Shown: positions 1 to 9,230 of the stretch, one piece after another
How positions within the stretch are numbered: position 1 is the first letter of the stretch
Layout: every line of letters starts with the position of its first letter
Assembly (NCBI GenBank): GCA_016720855.1
Contig: JADKJU010000001.1
Span: forward strand, 48,501 to 112,500
DNA: 64,000 nucleotides
Direction: 5' to 3'
Origin: Betaproteobacteria bacterium
Lineage (GTDB): Bacteria; Pseudomonadota; Gammaproteobacteria; Burkholderiales; Usitatibacteraceae
Position numbers and translations under genes: made by a program
The notes under the pieces: model-generated
Told to the model about the DNA's origin: nothing
The model's input: the letters and a program-made list of their open reading frames with translations, nothing else
Database searches by the model: none

Positions 1-2
1 TC

Positions 3-1715
3 GCCATCACACTCGCGGTCGCGATCCTCATTTCCGCGGTGGTGTCGCTCACGCTCACGCCGATGATGTGCGCGCGCCTGCTCAGGCACGAGCCGCCCGG
101 GAGCCAGAGCCGGTTCTCGCGCGCGGCGGGGGAGTTCCTAGACGCCGTGATTCACCGCTACGGAGTGATGCTCACCTGGGTCCTCGAGCGCCAGCTGGCC
201 ACGCTCTGGGTCGCCGTGGGGACCCTCGCGCTCACGGTGCTCCTCTACGTGTTCATCCCGAAGGGCTTCTTCCCGATCCAGGACACGGGCGTCATCCAGG
301 GAATCTCGGAGGCGCCGCAGTCGGTGTCCTTCGGCTCGATGGCCGCACGCAGCCGGATCCTGGCCCGCGCGATCCTGGAGGACCCGGCGGTAGAGAGCGT
401 GTCCTCGTTCATCGGCGTCGACGGCCAGAACACGACGCTCAACAGCGGGCGGCTCTTCATCAACCTGAAGCCCCATGACGTGCGCGACGCGAGCGCCTCC
501 GGGGTGATCGAGCGGTTGAAGCCCCGGCTCGCAAGCCTGGAGGGCATCAAGCTCTACATGCAGCCCGTGCAGGACCTCACGATCGAGGATCGCGTGAGCC
601 GCACCCAGTTCCAGTTCACGCTCGAAAGCGCGAACGGCGAGGAGCTCGCGGACTGGACCCGCCAGCTGGTGGAGAAGCTCTCCACGCTGCCGCAACTCGC
701 CGACGTGGCCTCCGACCTCCAGGACCAGGGGTTGCAGGCCTACGTCACCATCGACCGCGACACGGCGGGGCGCCTGGGCGTGACGCCGGCCGGCGTCTCG
801 AACGCGCTGTACAACGCCTATGGACAGCGCCTCGTCTCCACCATCTTCACGCAGGCGAACCAGTACCGCGTGGTGCTCGAGGTGAAGCCGGAATTCCGGC
901 GCGGGCCGGGATCGCTCAACGACCTCTACGTTCCCGGCGCGGCAGGCGTGCAGGTGCCGCTCTCCTCGGTGGCGACCTTCTCCGAGCGGCCCGGGTCCCT
1001 CGCGGTCAACCACCTGGGCCAGTTCCCGGCGACCACGGTGTCGTTCAATCTCGGCCCCGGCGCGTCCCTCGGCGACGCGGTGCAGGCGATCGAATCGGCG
1101 GAGAAGGAACTGGGCCTGCCCGTGAGCGTGCGAACGGGATTCCAGGGCGCCGCGCTCGCGTTTCGCGCCTCGCTCTCGAACACGCTGTTCCTCATCCTCG
1201 CCGCCATCGTCACGATGTACATCGTGCTGGGCGTGCTGTACGAGAGCTACGTGCACCCGGTCACCATCCTCTCGACGCTGCCCTCGGCGGGCGTGGGCGC
1301 GCTGCTGGCCCTCATCGTCGCGCGCCAGGACCTGGGCATCATCGCGATCATCGGCATCGTGCTTCTGATCGGCATCGTGAAGAAGAACGCGATCCTGATG
1401 ATCGACTTCGCGCTCGAGGCGGAGCGCCACCAGGGCCTGCCCGCGCGCGAGGCGATCTACCAGGCCTGCCTGCTGCGCTTCCGGCCGATCCTCATGACGA
1501 CGCTCGCGGCGATGCTGGGCGCGCTTCCGCTCATGATCGGCACCGGCGTGGGCTCGGAGCTGCGCCATCCGCTCGGTATCGCGATGGTGGGCGGGCTCCT
1601 CGTCTCGCAGGTGCTCACGCTCTTCACGACGCCTGTCATCTATCTCTACTTCGACCGCCTGGCGCAGCGCTTCGGCAAGGGCGGCCCGATCGAGGGCGAA
1701 GCGCCCGGCGACTGA
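3..1715 (+). CDS. RND efflux pump inner-membrane subunit, MdtB/MuxB-like (5' partial)
   Basis: This is the C-terminal part (about 570 residues) of a proton-driven RND multidrug exporter subunit; the N-terminus lies upstream of the window. The reading frame is open from base 3. Visible family features are the porter-domain region with the VPLSSVATF loop and the last transmembrane block, with YIVLGVLYESYVHPVTILS and the conserved GIVKKNAILMIDFAL segment of the proton relay. The stop is followed one base later by the start of a second, paralogous RND gene. Two tandem RND genes plus an outer-membrane factor is the MdtBC/MuxBC layout, in which the two proteins form a heterotrimer. A periplasmic adaptor gene is expected just upstream but is not in view. 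Substrates cannot be read from sequence. Confidence 0.93.
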   Translation, partial: AITLAVAILISAVVSLTLTPMMCARLLRHEPPGSQSRFSRAAGEFLDAVIHRYGVMLTWVLERQLATLWVAVGTLALTVLLYVFIPKGFFPIQDTGVIQGISEAPQSVSFGSMAARSRILARAILEDPAVESVSSFIGVDGQNTTLNSGRLFINLKPHDVRDASASGVIERLKPRLASLEGIKLYMQPVQDLTIEDRVSRTQFQFTLESANGEELADWTRQLVEKLSTLPQLADVASDLQDQGLQAYVTIDRDTAGRLGVTPAGVSNALYNAYGQRLVSTIFTQANQYRVVLEVKPEFRRGPGSLNDLYVPGAAGVQVPLSSVATFSERPGSLAVNHLGQFPATTVSFNLGPGASLGDAVQAIESAEKELGLPVSVRTGFQGAALAFRASLSNTLFLILAAIVTMYIVLGVLYESYVHPVTILSTLPSAGVGALLALIVARQDLGIIAIIGIVLLIGIVKKNAILMIDFALEAERHQGLPAREAIYQACLLRFRPILMTTLAAMLGALPLMIGTGVGSELRHPLGIAMVGGLLVSQVLTLFTTPVIYLYFDRLAQRFGKGGPIEGEAPGD

Positions 1716-1716
1716 C

Positions 1717-4700
1717 GTGAACCTCACCGAGCCCTTCGTCCGCAGGCCGGTCGCGACCACGCTCCTCACGCTGGGCGTGGCGCTCGCCGGCGCGGTCGCC
1801 TTCACGCTGCTGCCGGTCTCGCCCCTGCCGCAGGTGGATTTCCCGACGATCTCGGTTTCCGCCTCGCTTCCCGGCGCGAGCCCCGAGGTGATGGCGGCGA
1901 CCGTGGCCACGCCGCTCGAGCGCGCGCTCGGGCGCATCGCGGGCGTGAGCGAGATGACCTCGCAGAGCACGCTAGGCAGCGCACGCGTGACGCTGCAGTT
2001 CGACATCTCGAAGGACATCAATGGCGCGGCCCGCGAGGTGCAGGCGGCGATCCAGGCGGCGCGCAGCGACCTGCCGACGAGCCTGCCGAACAACCCCGTG
2101 TACCGGAAGGTGAATCCCGCGGACGCGCCGGTGATGATCCTCGCGCTCACTTCGGAACGCTATTCGCGCGGGCAGATGTACGACATCGCCTCCACGGTGC
2201 TCGCCCAGCGCCTTTCGCAGGTGAAGGGCGTGGGGCAGGTCACGGTGGGCGGCGGCTCGCTGCCCGCGGTGCGCGTCGAGCTCAACACGAACAATCTCCT
2301 GAAGCTCGGCATCGGCCTCGACGCCGTGCGCACCGCCATCGCCACGACCAATGCGAACCGTCCCAAGGGCTTTCTCGAGGACGGCGAGCGCTACTGGCAG
2401 GTGCAGGCCAACGACCAGGCGAAGACCGCCCGCGAGTACATGCCCATCGTCGTCGCCTGGCGCAACGGCGCCCCGGTGCGCCTGGCGGAGCTGGGCGAGG
2501 TGGTGGACTCGGTCCAGGATCTGCGCAACGATGGCTCGGCCAACGGCAAGCCCGCCGTGGTGCTCATCATCAACCGCCAGCCGAACGCCAACATCATCGA
2601 GGTGGTGGACAGCGTGCAGGCGATCATGCCGGAACTGCGGGGAATCGTTCCCTCGGAGATCCAGCTGCAGATGGTGATGGAGCGCACGAGCACGATCCGC
2701 GCCTCGCTTCGCGAGGTGGAGCGCACGCTCGTGGTTGCCGTGCTGCTCGTCACGCTCGTCGTGTTCCTCTTCCTGCGCGATGCCCGCGCGACCCTCATCC
2801 CGGGCCTCGCGGTGCCGGTTTCCCTCATCGGGACCTTCGCGGCGATGTACCTGCTGGGTTACAGCCTCAACAACCTCTCGCTGATGGCGCTCACCATCGC
2901 CGTCGGCTTCGTGGTCGACGACGCCATCGTCGTGGTGGAAAACGTCTCGCGCTACCTCGACCGGGGCTACTCGCCGCTGCGCGCGGCGCTGGAGGGCGCG
3001 CGCGAGGTGAGCTTCACCGTCGTCTCCATGAGCCTTTCGCTCATCGCGGTGTTCATCCCGATCCTGTTCATGGGCGGCATCATCGGGCGGCTGTTCCGCG
3101 AGTTCGCGGTGACGCTGTCGGTCGCGATCCTGGTCTCGCTGGTGGTCTCGCTCACGACAACGCCCATGATGTGCGCCGCGCTCCTGCGCCGCCGGAAGGA
3201 AGGGGAGGCGGGGCGCTTCGCGAAGCTCGGCGAACGCGCGTACGCCGCGGTGCTCGCGGGCTATGGCAGATCGCTCGGGTGGGTCCTGCGGCACCCGCTG
3301 CCGGTCGTCATCGCGCTTGTCGCCACCATCGGCCTGAACGTCTACCTCTACGCGATCGTGCCCAAGGGGTTCTTCCCGCAGGTCGACACCGGTCGCATGA
3401 TGGGTTTCATCCAGGCCGACCAGTCGATTTCCTTCCAGGCGATGCGCGGCAAGCTCGCCCAGTTCGTCGAGATCGTGAGGGCCGACCCTGCCGTGGAGTC
3501 CGTTACGGCGTTCACGGGCGGTGGCCAACGCAACCGCGGCCAGATGTTCATCGCGCTCAAGCCCCTCAAGGAGCGAACGGACAGCGTCGACAGGGTGATG
3601 TCGAGGCTGCGCGTGAATCTCGGGAAGGTCGCGGGCGCGAACCTCTTCCTCTTTCCCATCCAGGACCTGCGCGCCGGGGGGCGCCAGTCGGACGCGGCAT
3701 TCCAGTTCACGCTGAAGGGCGACGACCTCAACGAACTGAGGACTTGGGCGACGAAGCTCGAGCAGGGGCTGCGCGAAGTGCCGCAGCTGGTGGACGTGAA
3801 CTCCGACCAGCAGAATCGCGGGCTGCAGATGACACTCGCCATCGACCGTGCCACGGCCTCGCGCCTCGGGATCACGATGCTGGCCATCGACACCGCCCTC
3901 TACCTTGCTTTCGGCCAGGCGCAGGTCTCCACCATCTACCAGGACCGCAACCAGTACCGCGTCGTGATGGAGGCCGCGCCCGAGTACTGGCAGAGCCCCG
4001 CGACCCTCGATTCCGTGTACGTGCTCTCGCCCACGCGCGGCCAGGTGCCTCTCTCCGCGTTCGCGCGCTACGAACCCACGCTCACGCCGCTGGCGGTGAA
4101 CCACCAGGGGCAGTTCGCTGCCAGCACGATCTCGTTCAACCTGCCCGAAGGCACGGCGCTTTCCGAGGCGTCCGACGCGGTGCGCGAAACCATGGCCCGC
4201 ATCGGCGTGCCCTCGACGATCTACGCCTCCTTCGAGGGAACGGCGAAGGCATTCCAGGCGGGACTCGAAAGCCAGCCGTGGCTCATCCTCGCGGCGCTGG
4301 TCACGGTCTACATCGTGCTCGGCATGCTTTACGAGAGCATCGTGCATCCGGTGACGATCCTCTCGACCCTGCCCTCGGCGGGCGTGGGCGCGCTCCTCGC
4401 GCTCCTGGCCTTCCGGACGGAGTTCTCGCTGATCGCCCTGATCGGGGTGATCCTGCTCATCGGGATCGTGAAGAAGAACGCGATCCTCATGATCGATTTC
4501 GCACTCGATGCCGAGCGCACGCGGGGGCTCTCTGCGCACGATGCGATCTTCGAGGCGTGCCAATTGCGCTTCCGCCCCATCATGATGACGACCCTCGCGG
4601 CGATGTTCGGGGCGATCCCGCTCGCGCTGGGCGCAGGCGACGGGGCGGAGCTGCGCCGCCCGCTCGGCATCTCGATCGTGGGCGGGCTCGCCGTGAGCCA

Positions 4701-4821
4701 GCTCCTCACGCTATACACGACGCCCGTGGTCTATCTCTACCTCGACCGCTTCCGCCTCTGGGCGAAGGCGAAGTTCTCGCGGCGCGACCCGCCGCGCCCT
4801 GCGCTGGAGGCCGCGCCATGA
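1717..4821 (+). CDS. RND efflux pump inner-membrane subunit, MdtC/MuxC-like
   Basis: Full-length RND permease of 1034 residues, the usual size. It starts with GTG one base after the upstream RND stop, so the two are almost certainly translated together. The N-terminus (FVRRPVATTLL) is the first transmembrane helix typical of the family. The paired acidic residues of the TM4 proton relay are present at about D401-D402 (VGFVVDDAIVVVENV), and the late helix carries GIVKKNAILMIDF. It should form a heterotrimer with the preceding subunit and use the proton gradient to drive drugs or other amphiphiles from the inner-membrane/periplasm face into an outer-membrane channel. The stop overlaps the start of the channel gene by 4 bp (ATGA). 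Assignment to the MdtC/MuxC branch rests on the tandem arrangement and is an inference. Confidence 0.95.
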   Translation: MNLTEPFVRRPVATTLLTLGVALAGAVAFTLLPVSPLPQVDFPTISVSASLPGASPEVMAATVATPLERALGRIAGVSEMTSQSTLGSARVTLQFDISKDINGAAREVQAAIQAARSDLPTSLPNNPVYRKVNPADAPVMILALTSERYSRGQMYDIASTVLAQRLSQVKGVGQVTVGGGSLPAVRVELNTNNLLKLGIGLDAVRTAIATTNANRPKGFLEDGERYWQVQANDQAKTAREYMPIVVAWRNGAPVRLAELGEVVDSVQDLRNDGSANGKPAVVLIINRQPNANIIEVVDSVQAIMPELRGIVPSEIQLQMVMERTSTIRASLREVERTLVVAVLLVTLVVFLFLRDARATLIPGLAVPVSLIGTFAAMYLLGYSLNNLSLMALTIAVGFVVDDAIVVVENVSRYLDRGYSPLRAALEGAREVSFTVVSMSLSLIAVFIPILFMGGIIGRLFREFAVTLSVAILVSLVVSLTTTPMMCAALLRRRKEGEAGRFAKLGERAYAAVLAGYGRSLGWVLRHPLPVVIALVATIGLNVYLYAIVPKGFFPQVDTGRMMGFIQADQSISFQAMRGKLAQFVEIVRADPAVESVTAFTGGGQRNRGQMFIALKPLKERTDSVDRVMSRLRVNLGKVAGANLFLFPIQDLRAGGRQSDAAFQFTLKGDDLNELRTWATKLEQGLREVPQLVDVNSDQQNRGLQMTLAIDRATASRLGITMLAIDTALYLAFGQAQVSTIYQDRNQYRVVMEAAPEYWQSPATLDSVYVLSPTRGQVPLSAFARYEPTLTPLAVNHQGQFAASTISFNLPEGTALSEASDAVRETMARIGVPSTIYASFEGTAKAFQAGLESQPWLILAALVTVYIVLGMLYESIVHPVTILSTLPSAGVGALLALLAFRTEFSLIALIGVILLIGIVKKNAILMIDFALDAERTRGLSAHDAIFEACQLRFRPIMMTTLAAMFGAIPLALGAGDGAELRRPLGISIVGGLAVSQLLTLYTTPVVYLYLDRFRLWAKAKFSRRDPPRPALEAAP

Positions 4822-6245
4822 TGTTTCCGAAGCTTCCCCTCGCCGCCGCCGCGGCGATCCTCCTCGCCGGCTGCGCGGTCGGACCGGACTACGTGCGTCC
4901 CGCCGTCGACTCTCCGGCCGTCTACAAGGAGGCAGGAGAGTGGAAGTTGGCCCGGCCTGCCGACGCCTCGCCCCGCGGCGACTGGTGGAAGGCTTTCGGC
5001 GATCCCGCCCTCGACGGACTCATGGCGCAGGTGCAGGTGGGCAACCAGGACCTGCGTGCCGCCGAGGCGCGCTATCGGCAGGCCCGCACGGCCCTCGACG
5101 CTTCGCAATCCGCGTTCTTCCCGACGTTCACCGGAAGTGCTGCGGCCACGAAGAGCAGCCAGTCCGCGGGCAGCCAGGGGCTGGACACCGGCGCCGTGCG
5201 CAGCTACCGCGCCGAGGCCGACATGCGCTGGGAGATCGACTTGTGGGGCCGGCTGCGGCGTTCCTACGAATCGAGCCGCGCGTCGGCCGAGGCGAGCGCG
5301 GGAGACCTCGAGGCCGCGCGCCTGTCGCTGCAGGCGAGCCTCGCGCAGGCCTACTTCCAGTTGCGAGTGACCGATGTGCAGCGCCAGCTTCTCGACGACG
5401 CCGTGGCCGCGTATGCGAAATCGCTCGAGCTCACGCAGAACCGCTATTCGGCTGGTGTCGCCGCGAAGGTCGAAGTCGTGCAGGCGCAATCGCAGCTCCT
5501 CGCCACGCGGGCGCAGGCGATCGACCTGGGCGCCACGCGCGCCCAGCTCGAGCATGCGATCGCCGTGCTCATCGGCAAGGCGCCGGCGCAGTTCGCGCTC
5601 CCGCCGGCGAGGTTCGCCTCGACGCTGCCCGGGATTCCTCCGGGATTGCCCTCGGCCCTGCTGGAGCGCCGCCCCGACATCGCCGCGGCCGAGCGGCGCG
5701 CGATGGCCGCCAACGCCCAGATCGGCGTCGCGACGGCGGCCTACTTTCCGGCGCTCACGTTCCCCGCGGCTGCCGGGTATGCGTCCTCGTCGTTCGCGAA
5801 CTGGGTGGCGGCGCCGAGCAGCTACTGGCTGCTGGGCCCGGCGCTCGGGCTCACGCTCCTCGATTTCGGTGCGCGCGCGGCCGCCGTCGATTCCGCGACC
5901 GCGGCGTGGGAGCAGAGCGTCGCCAGCTATCGCCAGACGGTGCTGGACGCCTTCCAGGAAGTCGAGGACAACCTCGCCATCCTGCGCATCCTCGAGGAAG
6001 AGGCCACGGTGCAGGAGGCCGCGGTGCGCGCGGCGCGCGAAACCGTGACGCTCACAACCAACCAATACAAGGCGGGCACCGCGAACTACCTGGCCGTGGT
6101 CGTGTTCCAGGCGAACCAGCTCAGCAATGAGCGGGCCGAGGTATCGTTGCTGGGCCGCAGGCTCACGGCCAGCGTGGGCCTCATCAAGGCCCTGGGAGGC
6201 GGCTGGGATGGCTCGCTCGCACCCCGCGAAGCCTCGCCTCCGTGA
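4818..6245 (+). CDS. Outer-membrane efflux lipoprotein, OprM/NodT family
   Basis: Outer-membrane factor of 475 residues that should form the trimeric exit duct for the RND pump encoded upstream. A lipoprotein signal is visible: a hydrophobic stretch ending LLAGC, with the lipidated cysteine at about residue 19. It is followed by CAVGPDYVRP, a near-universal opening of this family. The body has the two OEP repeats with long helical hairpins (for example around LRAAEARYRQARTALDAS and its C-terminal counterpart). The start ATG at 4818 overlaps the pump gene stop; an in-frame ATG at 4821 is an equally possible start and changes one residue. The gene ends 38 bp before a convergent gene, with a hairpin between them. 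Confidence 0.95.
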   Translation: MMFPKLPLAAAAAILLAGCAVGPDYVRPAVDSPAVYKEAGEWKLARPADASPRGDWWKAFGDPALDGLMAQVQVGNQDLRAAEARYRQARTALDASQSAFFPTFTGSAAATKSSQSAGSQGLDTGAVRSYRAEADMRWEIDLWGRLRRSYESSRASAEASAGDLEAARLSLQASLAQAYFQLRVTDVQRQLLDDAVAAYAKSLELTQNRYSAGVAAKVEVVQAQSQLLATRAQAIDLGATRAQLEHAIAVLIGKAPAQFALPPARFASTLPGIPPGLPSALLERRPDIAAAERRAMAANAQIGVATAAYFPALTFPAAAGYASSSFANWVAAPSSYWLLGPALGLTLLDFGARAAAVDSATAAWEQSVASYRQTVLDAFQEVEDNLAILRILEEEATVQEAAVRAARETVTLTTNQYKAGTANYLAVVVFQANQLSNERAEVSLLGRRLTASVGLIKALGGGWDGSLAPREASPP

Positions 6246-6249
6246 GCGG

Positions 6250-6273
6250 GACCCGGGAAGGTGGCGCCGGGTC
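6250..6273. terminator. Hairpin between convergent genes
   Basis: GACCCGG (6250-6256) pairs with CCGGGTC (6267-6273) around a 10-nt loop, followed by GTTTCCGTTT on the plus strand. It lies exactly between the end of the efflux channel gene and the end of the convergent chromate-transporter gene, so it may terminate both. The U-tract is weak. Confidence 0.55.
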
Positions 6274-6282
6274 GTTTCCGTT

Positions 6283-7620
6283 TCAGGTGAGCGTGTTCAA
6301 CGCGATGCCGGCGGCCGCCGACCAGGCGATCACCGGGATGATTCCGATGCGGTACCTCACCAGCGCGACGAGCGAGAGCACCGTGATCGCCACCGCGGGC
6401 CAGACGATCGGGACGGGGAATGGATTCGCCTGGCTCGCGCCGGGCCAGAATACGTGCCAGGCGAAGAAGAGGGCGAGGCTCGCGATCACGCCTACGACAG
6501 CCGCCGTGATCGCCGAGAGCGGTCCTTCGAGGTGAACGTCGTCGCGCGTGCGCTCGACCCAGGGAGCACCGGCGAGGATGAAAACGAACGAGGGCAGGAA
6601 CGTGAACCAGGTCGCCACGGCCGCGCCCAGGATCGCCGCGGCAATCAGGCTTTCCGGCCCGAGCGTTGCCTTGGTCCACGCGCCCACGAAACCCACGAAC
6701 GCCACGATCATGATCAGCGGGCCCGGCGTCGTCTCGCCGAGGGCGAGACCGTCGATCATCTGCCCCATGGTGGCCCAGCCGAAGTGGTTCACCGCGCTGT
6801 CGACGACATAGGGGAGCACCGCGTACGCGCCTCCGAACGTGACCAGTGCGGCCTGCGTGAAGAACCGCGCCATGTTCGCGTAGTCGCCGTTGGGGCCGAA
6901 GGCGGCGACCAGGGCTGCGAAGGGAATTGCCCACAGTACGAGTCCCACCAACGCGACCCTGGCCAGCTTCCCGATCGAGGTGGCCGCGTGCGCGGGGGGC
7001 GGCGTGTCGTCGTCGATCACGGCCGCATCGTGCGCAGTTCCCGGCGCCGGGGCGGCGTGCGCGGGGGGCGGCGCGTAGCGACGTCCGGCGACGCCGACGA
7101 GCGCGGCGCCGGCAATCACGAGCGGGAAAGGCGCGGAGAACAGGGCGAGCGCGACGAAGGATGCCACGGCGATCGCGACGTGGAACGGCCGCTTGACGGC
7201 GCGGGAGCCAATGCGAACCGTGGCGGCGATCACGATCGCCACGACGGCGGGCTTCACCCCCGCCAGGATCGCCGCCACGAGGGGAGCCTGGCTGAACGCG
7301 AGGTAGGCCCAGGACAGCCCGATGAGGATCGCGAGCGACGGAAGCACGAACAGCGCCCCGGCAGCGATGCCGCCCCACGTGCCGTGCAGCAGCCAGCCGA
7401 TATAGGTGGCGAGTTGCTGCGCCTCGGGACCGGGCAGCACCATGCAGTAGTTGAGCGCGTGCAGGAAGCGCCGCTCCGAGATCCACCGCCGTGTCTCGAC
7501 CAGCTCGCGGTGCATGATGGCGATTTGCCCCGCGGGGCCACCGAAGCTCACGAAACCGAGCTTGAGCCAGAAGCGCAGCGCCGCCCCGAAGGACACGCGG
7601 GCCGGCTTCGCGCCGCTCAT
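6283..7620 (-). CDS. chrA: Chromate transporter, ChrA family (two-domain)
   Basis: Inner-membrane protein of 445 residues with two tandem chromate-transport (CHR) domains, the long form of the family. Each half carries the family motif: FGGPAGQIAIMHRELVE near residue 28 and FGGAYAVLPYVV in the second half, along with conserved LPGPEAQQLATYIGW and GETTPGPLIM segments. Multiple hydrophobic helices are evident throughout. ChrA proteins export chromate or related oxyanions using the proton-motive force. The two halves are joined by a proline/alanine-rich cytoplasmic-type linker around residues 180-215. Its ATG overlaps the stop of the upstream dehydrogenase by 4 bp, so it is translationally coupled to a lipid/CoA-type cassette rather than to a chrB regulator. 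That is an odd setting and leaves its real substrate open. Confidence 0.92.
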   Translation of the reverse strand: MSGAKPARVSFGAALRFWLKLGFVSFGGPAGQIAIMHRELVETRRWISERRFLHALNYCMVLPGPEAQQLATYIGWLLHGTWGGIAAGALFVLPSLAILIGLSWAYLAFSQAPLVAAILAGVKPAVVAIVIAATVRIGSRAVKRPFHVAIAVASFVALALFSAPFPLVIAGAALVGVAGRRYAPPPAHAAPAPGTAHDAAVIDDDTPPPAHAATSIGKLARVALVGLVLWAIPFAALVAAFGPNGDYANMARFFTQAALVTFGGAYAVLPYVVDSAVNHFGWATMGQMIDGLALGETTPGPLIMIVAFVGFVGAWTKATLGPESLIAAAILGAAVATWFTFLPSFVFILAGAPWVERTRDDVHLEGPLSAITAAVVGVIASLALFFAWHVFWPGASQANPFPVPIVWPAVAITVLSLVALVRYRIGIIPVIAWSAAAGIALNTLT

Positions 7621-8438
7621 TCGACGAAGAGGTCCCGGAAGAGCGGCGTGCCTGGCGTGACGGCGTAGCGGCCGAAGTCTGTCACGCCCGCGGCGCGCAG
7701 CACGTCCTCGTCGAGGAAGAAGTTCCCCGTTGTCTCCCGGCTGTTGCTCGTGAGGATGGCGTGCGCCGCATCGGCCATGATGGCCGGGTGGCGGCTCGCC
7801 GCGAGGATCTCCGGCGGGAAATTGAACTCCACGGCGGCGGTGGCGATGGTGGTCGCCGGCCACAGCGAGTTCACGGCGATCCCGTCGGGTTTCAGTTCCT
7901 CGGCCATGCCGAGCGTGCACAGGCTCATGCCGTATTTCGAGATCGTGTACGCGGTGTGCGGAGCGAACCATTTCGCCTTCATCGCGAGGGGCGGGGCGAG
8001 GTTGAGGATGTGCGGGTTCGCCGCCTTGCCGAGGTGCGGGATGCAGGCCTGCGAGCACAGGAAGGTCCCGCGCAGGTTCACTCCCATCATCAGGTCGAAG
8101 CGTCGCGCCGGGGTCTGCAGCGTCGGCGTGAGGCTGATGGCGCTCGCGTTGTTCACGAGGATGTCGAGTGCGCCGAACGCCTGGATCGTGGCGGCGACCG
8201 CCGCCGCGATGGCGGAGTCGTCGCGCACGTCGAGGGCGATGGCGAGCGCCTTGCCGCCCGCCGCCTCGACTTCGGCGGCGACGGTGTGGATGGTGCCCCT
8301 GAGCTTCGGATGCGGCTCGGCGGACTTGGCGGCGATCGCCACGTTGGCGCCGTCGCGTGCGGCGCGCAGCGCGATCTCGCGGCCGATGCCGCGCGAGGCG
8401 CCGGTGATGAAAACCGTCTTGCCGGCCAGCGTCGTCAT
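7617..8438 (-). CDS. Short-chain dehydrogenase/reductase, HSDL2-like
   Basis: SDR-fold oxidoreductase of 273 residues. The cofactor motif ITGASRGIG sits at residues 11-19, NNAS at about 96-99, and the catalytic pair Y164 and K168 lies in AYTISKYGMS. The segment around HILNLAPPLA and YGMSLCTLGMAEE resembles the N-terminal domain of HSDL2-type proteins, which are linked to fatty-acid metabolism. At the usual catalytic serine position this protein appears to have alanine (LNLAPP), so activity may differ from classical SDRs. No C-terminal sterol-carrier domain is present. It lies 6 bp downstream of the enoyl-CoA hydratase-like gene and overlaps chrA, so all three probably share one message. Substrate unknown. 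Confidence 0.88.
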   Translation of the reverse strand: MTTLAGKTVFITGASRGIGREIALRAARDGANVAIAAKSAEPHPKLRGTIHTVAAEVEAAGGKALAIALDVRDDSAIAAAVAATIQAFGALDILVNNASAISLTPTLQTPARRFDLMMGVNLRGTFLCSQACIPHLGKAANPHILNLAPPLAMKAKWFAPHTAYTISKYGMSLCTLGMAEELKPDGIAVNSLWPATTIATAAVEFNFPPEILAASRHPAIMADAAHAILTSNSRETTGNFFLDEDVLRAAGVTDFGRYAVTPGTPLFRDLFVE

Positions 8439-8444
8439 CGTCGG

Positions 8445-9230
8445 CTACTCCCCGGTGAACTCGGGACGCCGCTTCGCCACGAAGGCGCCCGTGCCTTCCG
8501 CAAAATCGCGCGTCGGCACGCAGCGGGCGAACGCGACGAGCTCCGCATCGAGCTGCGCAGCCATCGGGCGCTCCCACGTCTCGTTGAACAGGGCTTTCGT
8601 GCGCGCGAAGGCGAAGGTCGGCCCGGCCGCGAGGCGCTCGAGCAGGGAGAGGGCGCGCGCTTCGAGTTCCGCGGGATCCACGACCCAGTTCACCAGACCC
8701 AGGGTGCAGGCCGTTTCGGCGTCGATGCGCTCGCCCAGGAACGCGAGTTCCAGCGCCTTTCGCATTCCCACGATCCGAGGCAGCGTGAAGGAGCTTCCGC
8801 CGTCCGGCGAGGTCCCGATGTTCGCGTAGGCGAGCGAAAACAGTGCGTCGTTCGAGGCGATGGCGAGGTCGCAGGCGAGCATGACGGACAGGCCTCCGCC
8901 GGCCACGGCGCCGTGCACGCAGGCGAGCACGGGCTTGTCCATCGTGCGCAGGCGCGTGATGGACGCATGGAAGACCTTGCCCATCTCGGGAAAGCGCGCT
9001 TCCAGCGTGTCGAGATTCGAGTGGAACCCGGAGACATCGCCTCCCGACATGAAGGCGCGGCCGGCCCCGCGGAGCATCACCGCGCGAATGACCTTGTCCC
9101 CGGCCACCTCGCGCGTGATGCGGTCGAGTTCGCCCGCCAGCGCGCCGTCCAGGGCATTGAGCTTCTCGGGGCGGTTGAGCGTGATGATGGCCGCGTTGGG
9201 GCGGTATTCCAGGAGGACGGCTTCGGTCAT
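8445..9230 (-). CDS. Enoyl-CoA hydratase/isomerase (crotonase) family protein
   Basis: Crotonase-fold protein of 261 residues, normal for the family. The CoA-binding/oxyanion-hole segments are visible: LNRPEKLNALDGAL near the N-terminus, SGGDVSGFH around residue 62, and CVHGAVAGGGLSVMLACDLAI around residue 105. The usual second catalytic glutamate region reads NIGTSPDGGSSF, with Asp in place of Glu. This is the pattern seen in PaaG-like isomerases rather than in true 2-enoyl-CoA hydratases. It therefore acts on an acyl-CoA, but hydratase versus isomerase activity is unresolved. The ATG overlaps the stop of the upstream MFS gene by 4 bp, and the dehydrogenase follows after 6 bp, indicating an operon. 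Confidence 0.9.
   Translation of the reverse strand: MTEAVLLEYRPNAAIITLNRPEKLNALDGALAGELDRITREVAGDKVIRAVMLRGAGRAFMSGGDVSGFHSNLDTLEARFPEMGKVFHASITRLRTMDKPVLACVHGAVAGGGLSVMLACDLAIASNDALFSLAYANIGTSPDGGSSFTLPRIVGMRKALELAFLGERIDAETACTLGLVNWVVDPAELEARALSLLERLAAGPTFAFARTKALFNETWERPMAAQLDAELVAFARCVPTRDFAEGTGAFVAKRRPEFTGE

Noticed and set aside
138..4563. Very long open frames antisense to the RND genes (138-2150 and 1972-4563, minus)
   Set aside because: They are His/Arg/Asp-rich shadow frames typical of high-GC coding DNA and encode no recognisable motifs; the plus-strand RND proteins are clear.
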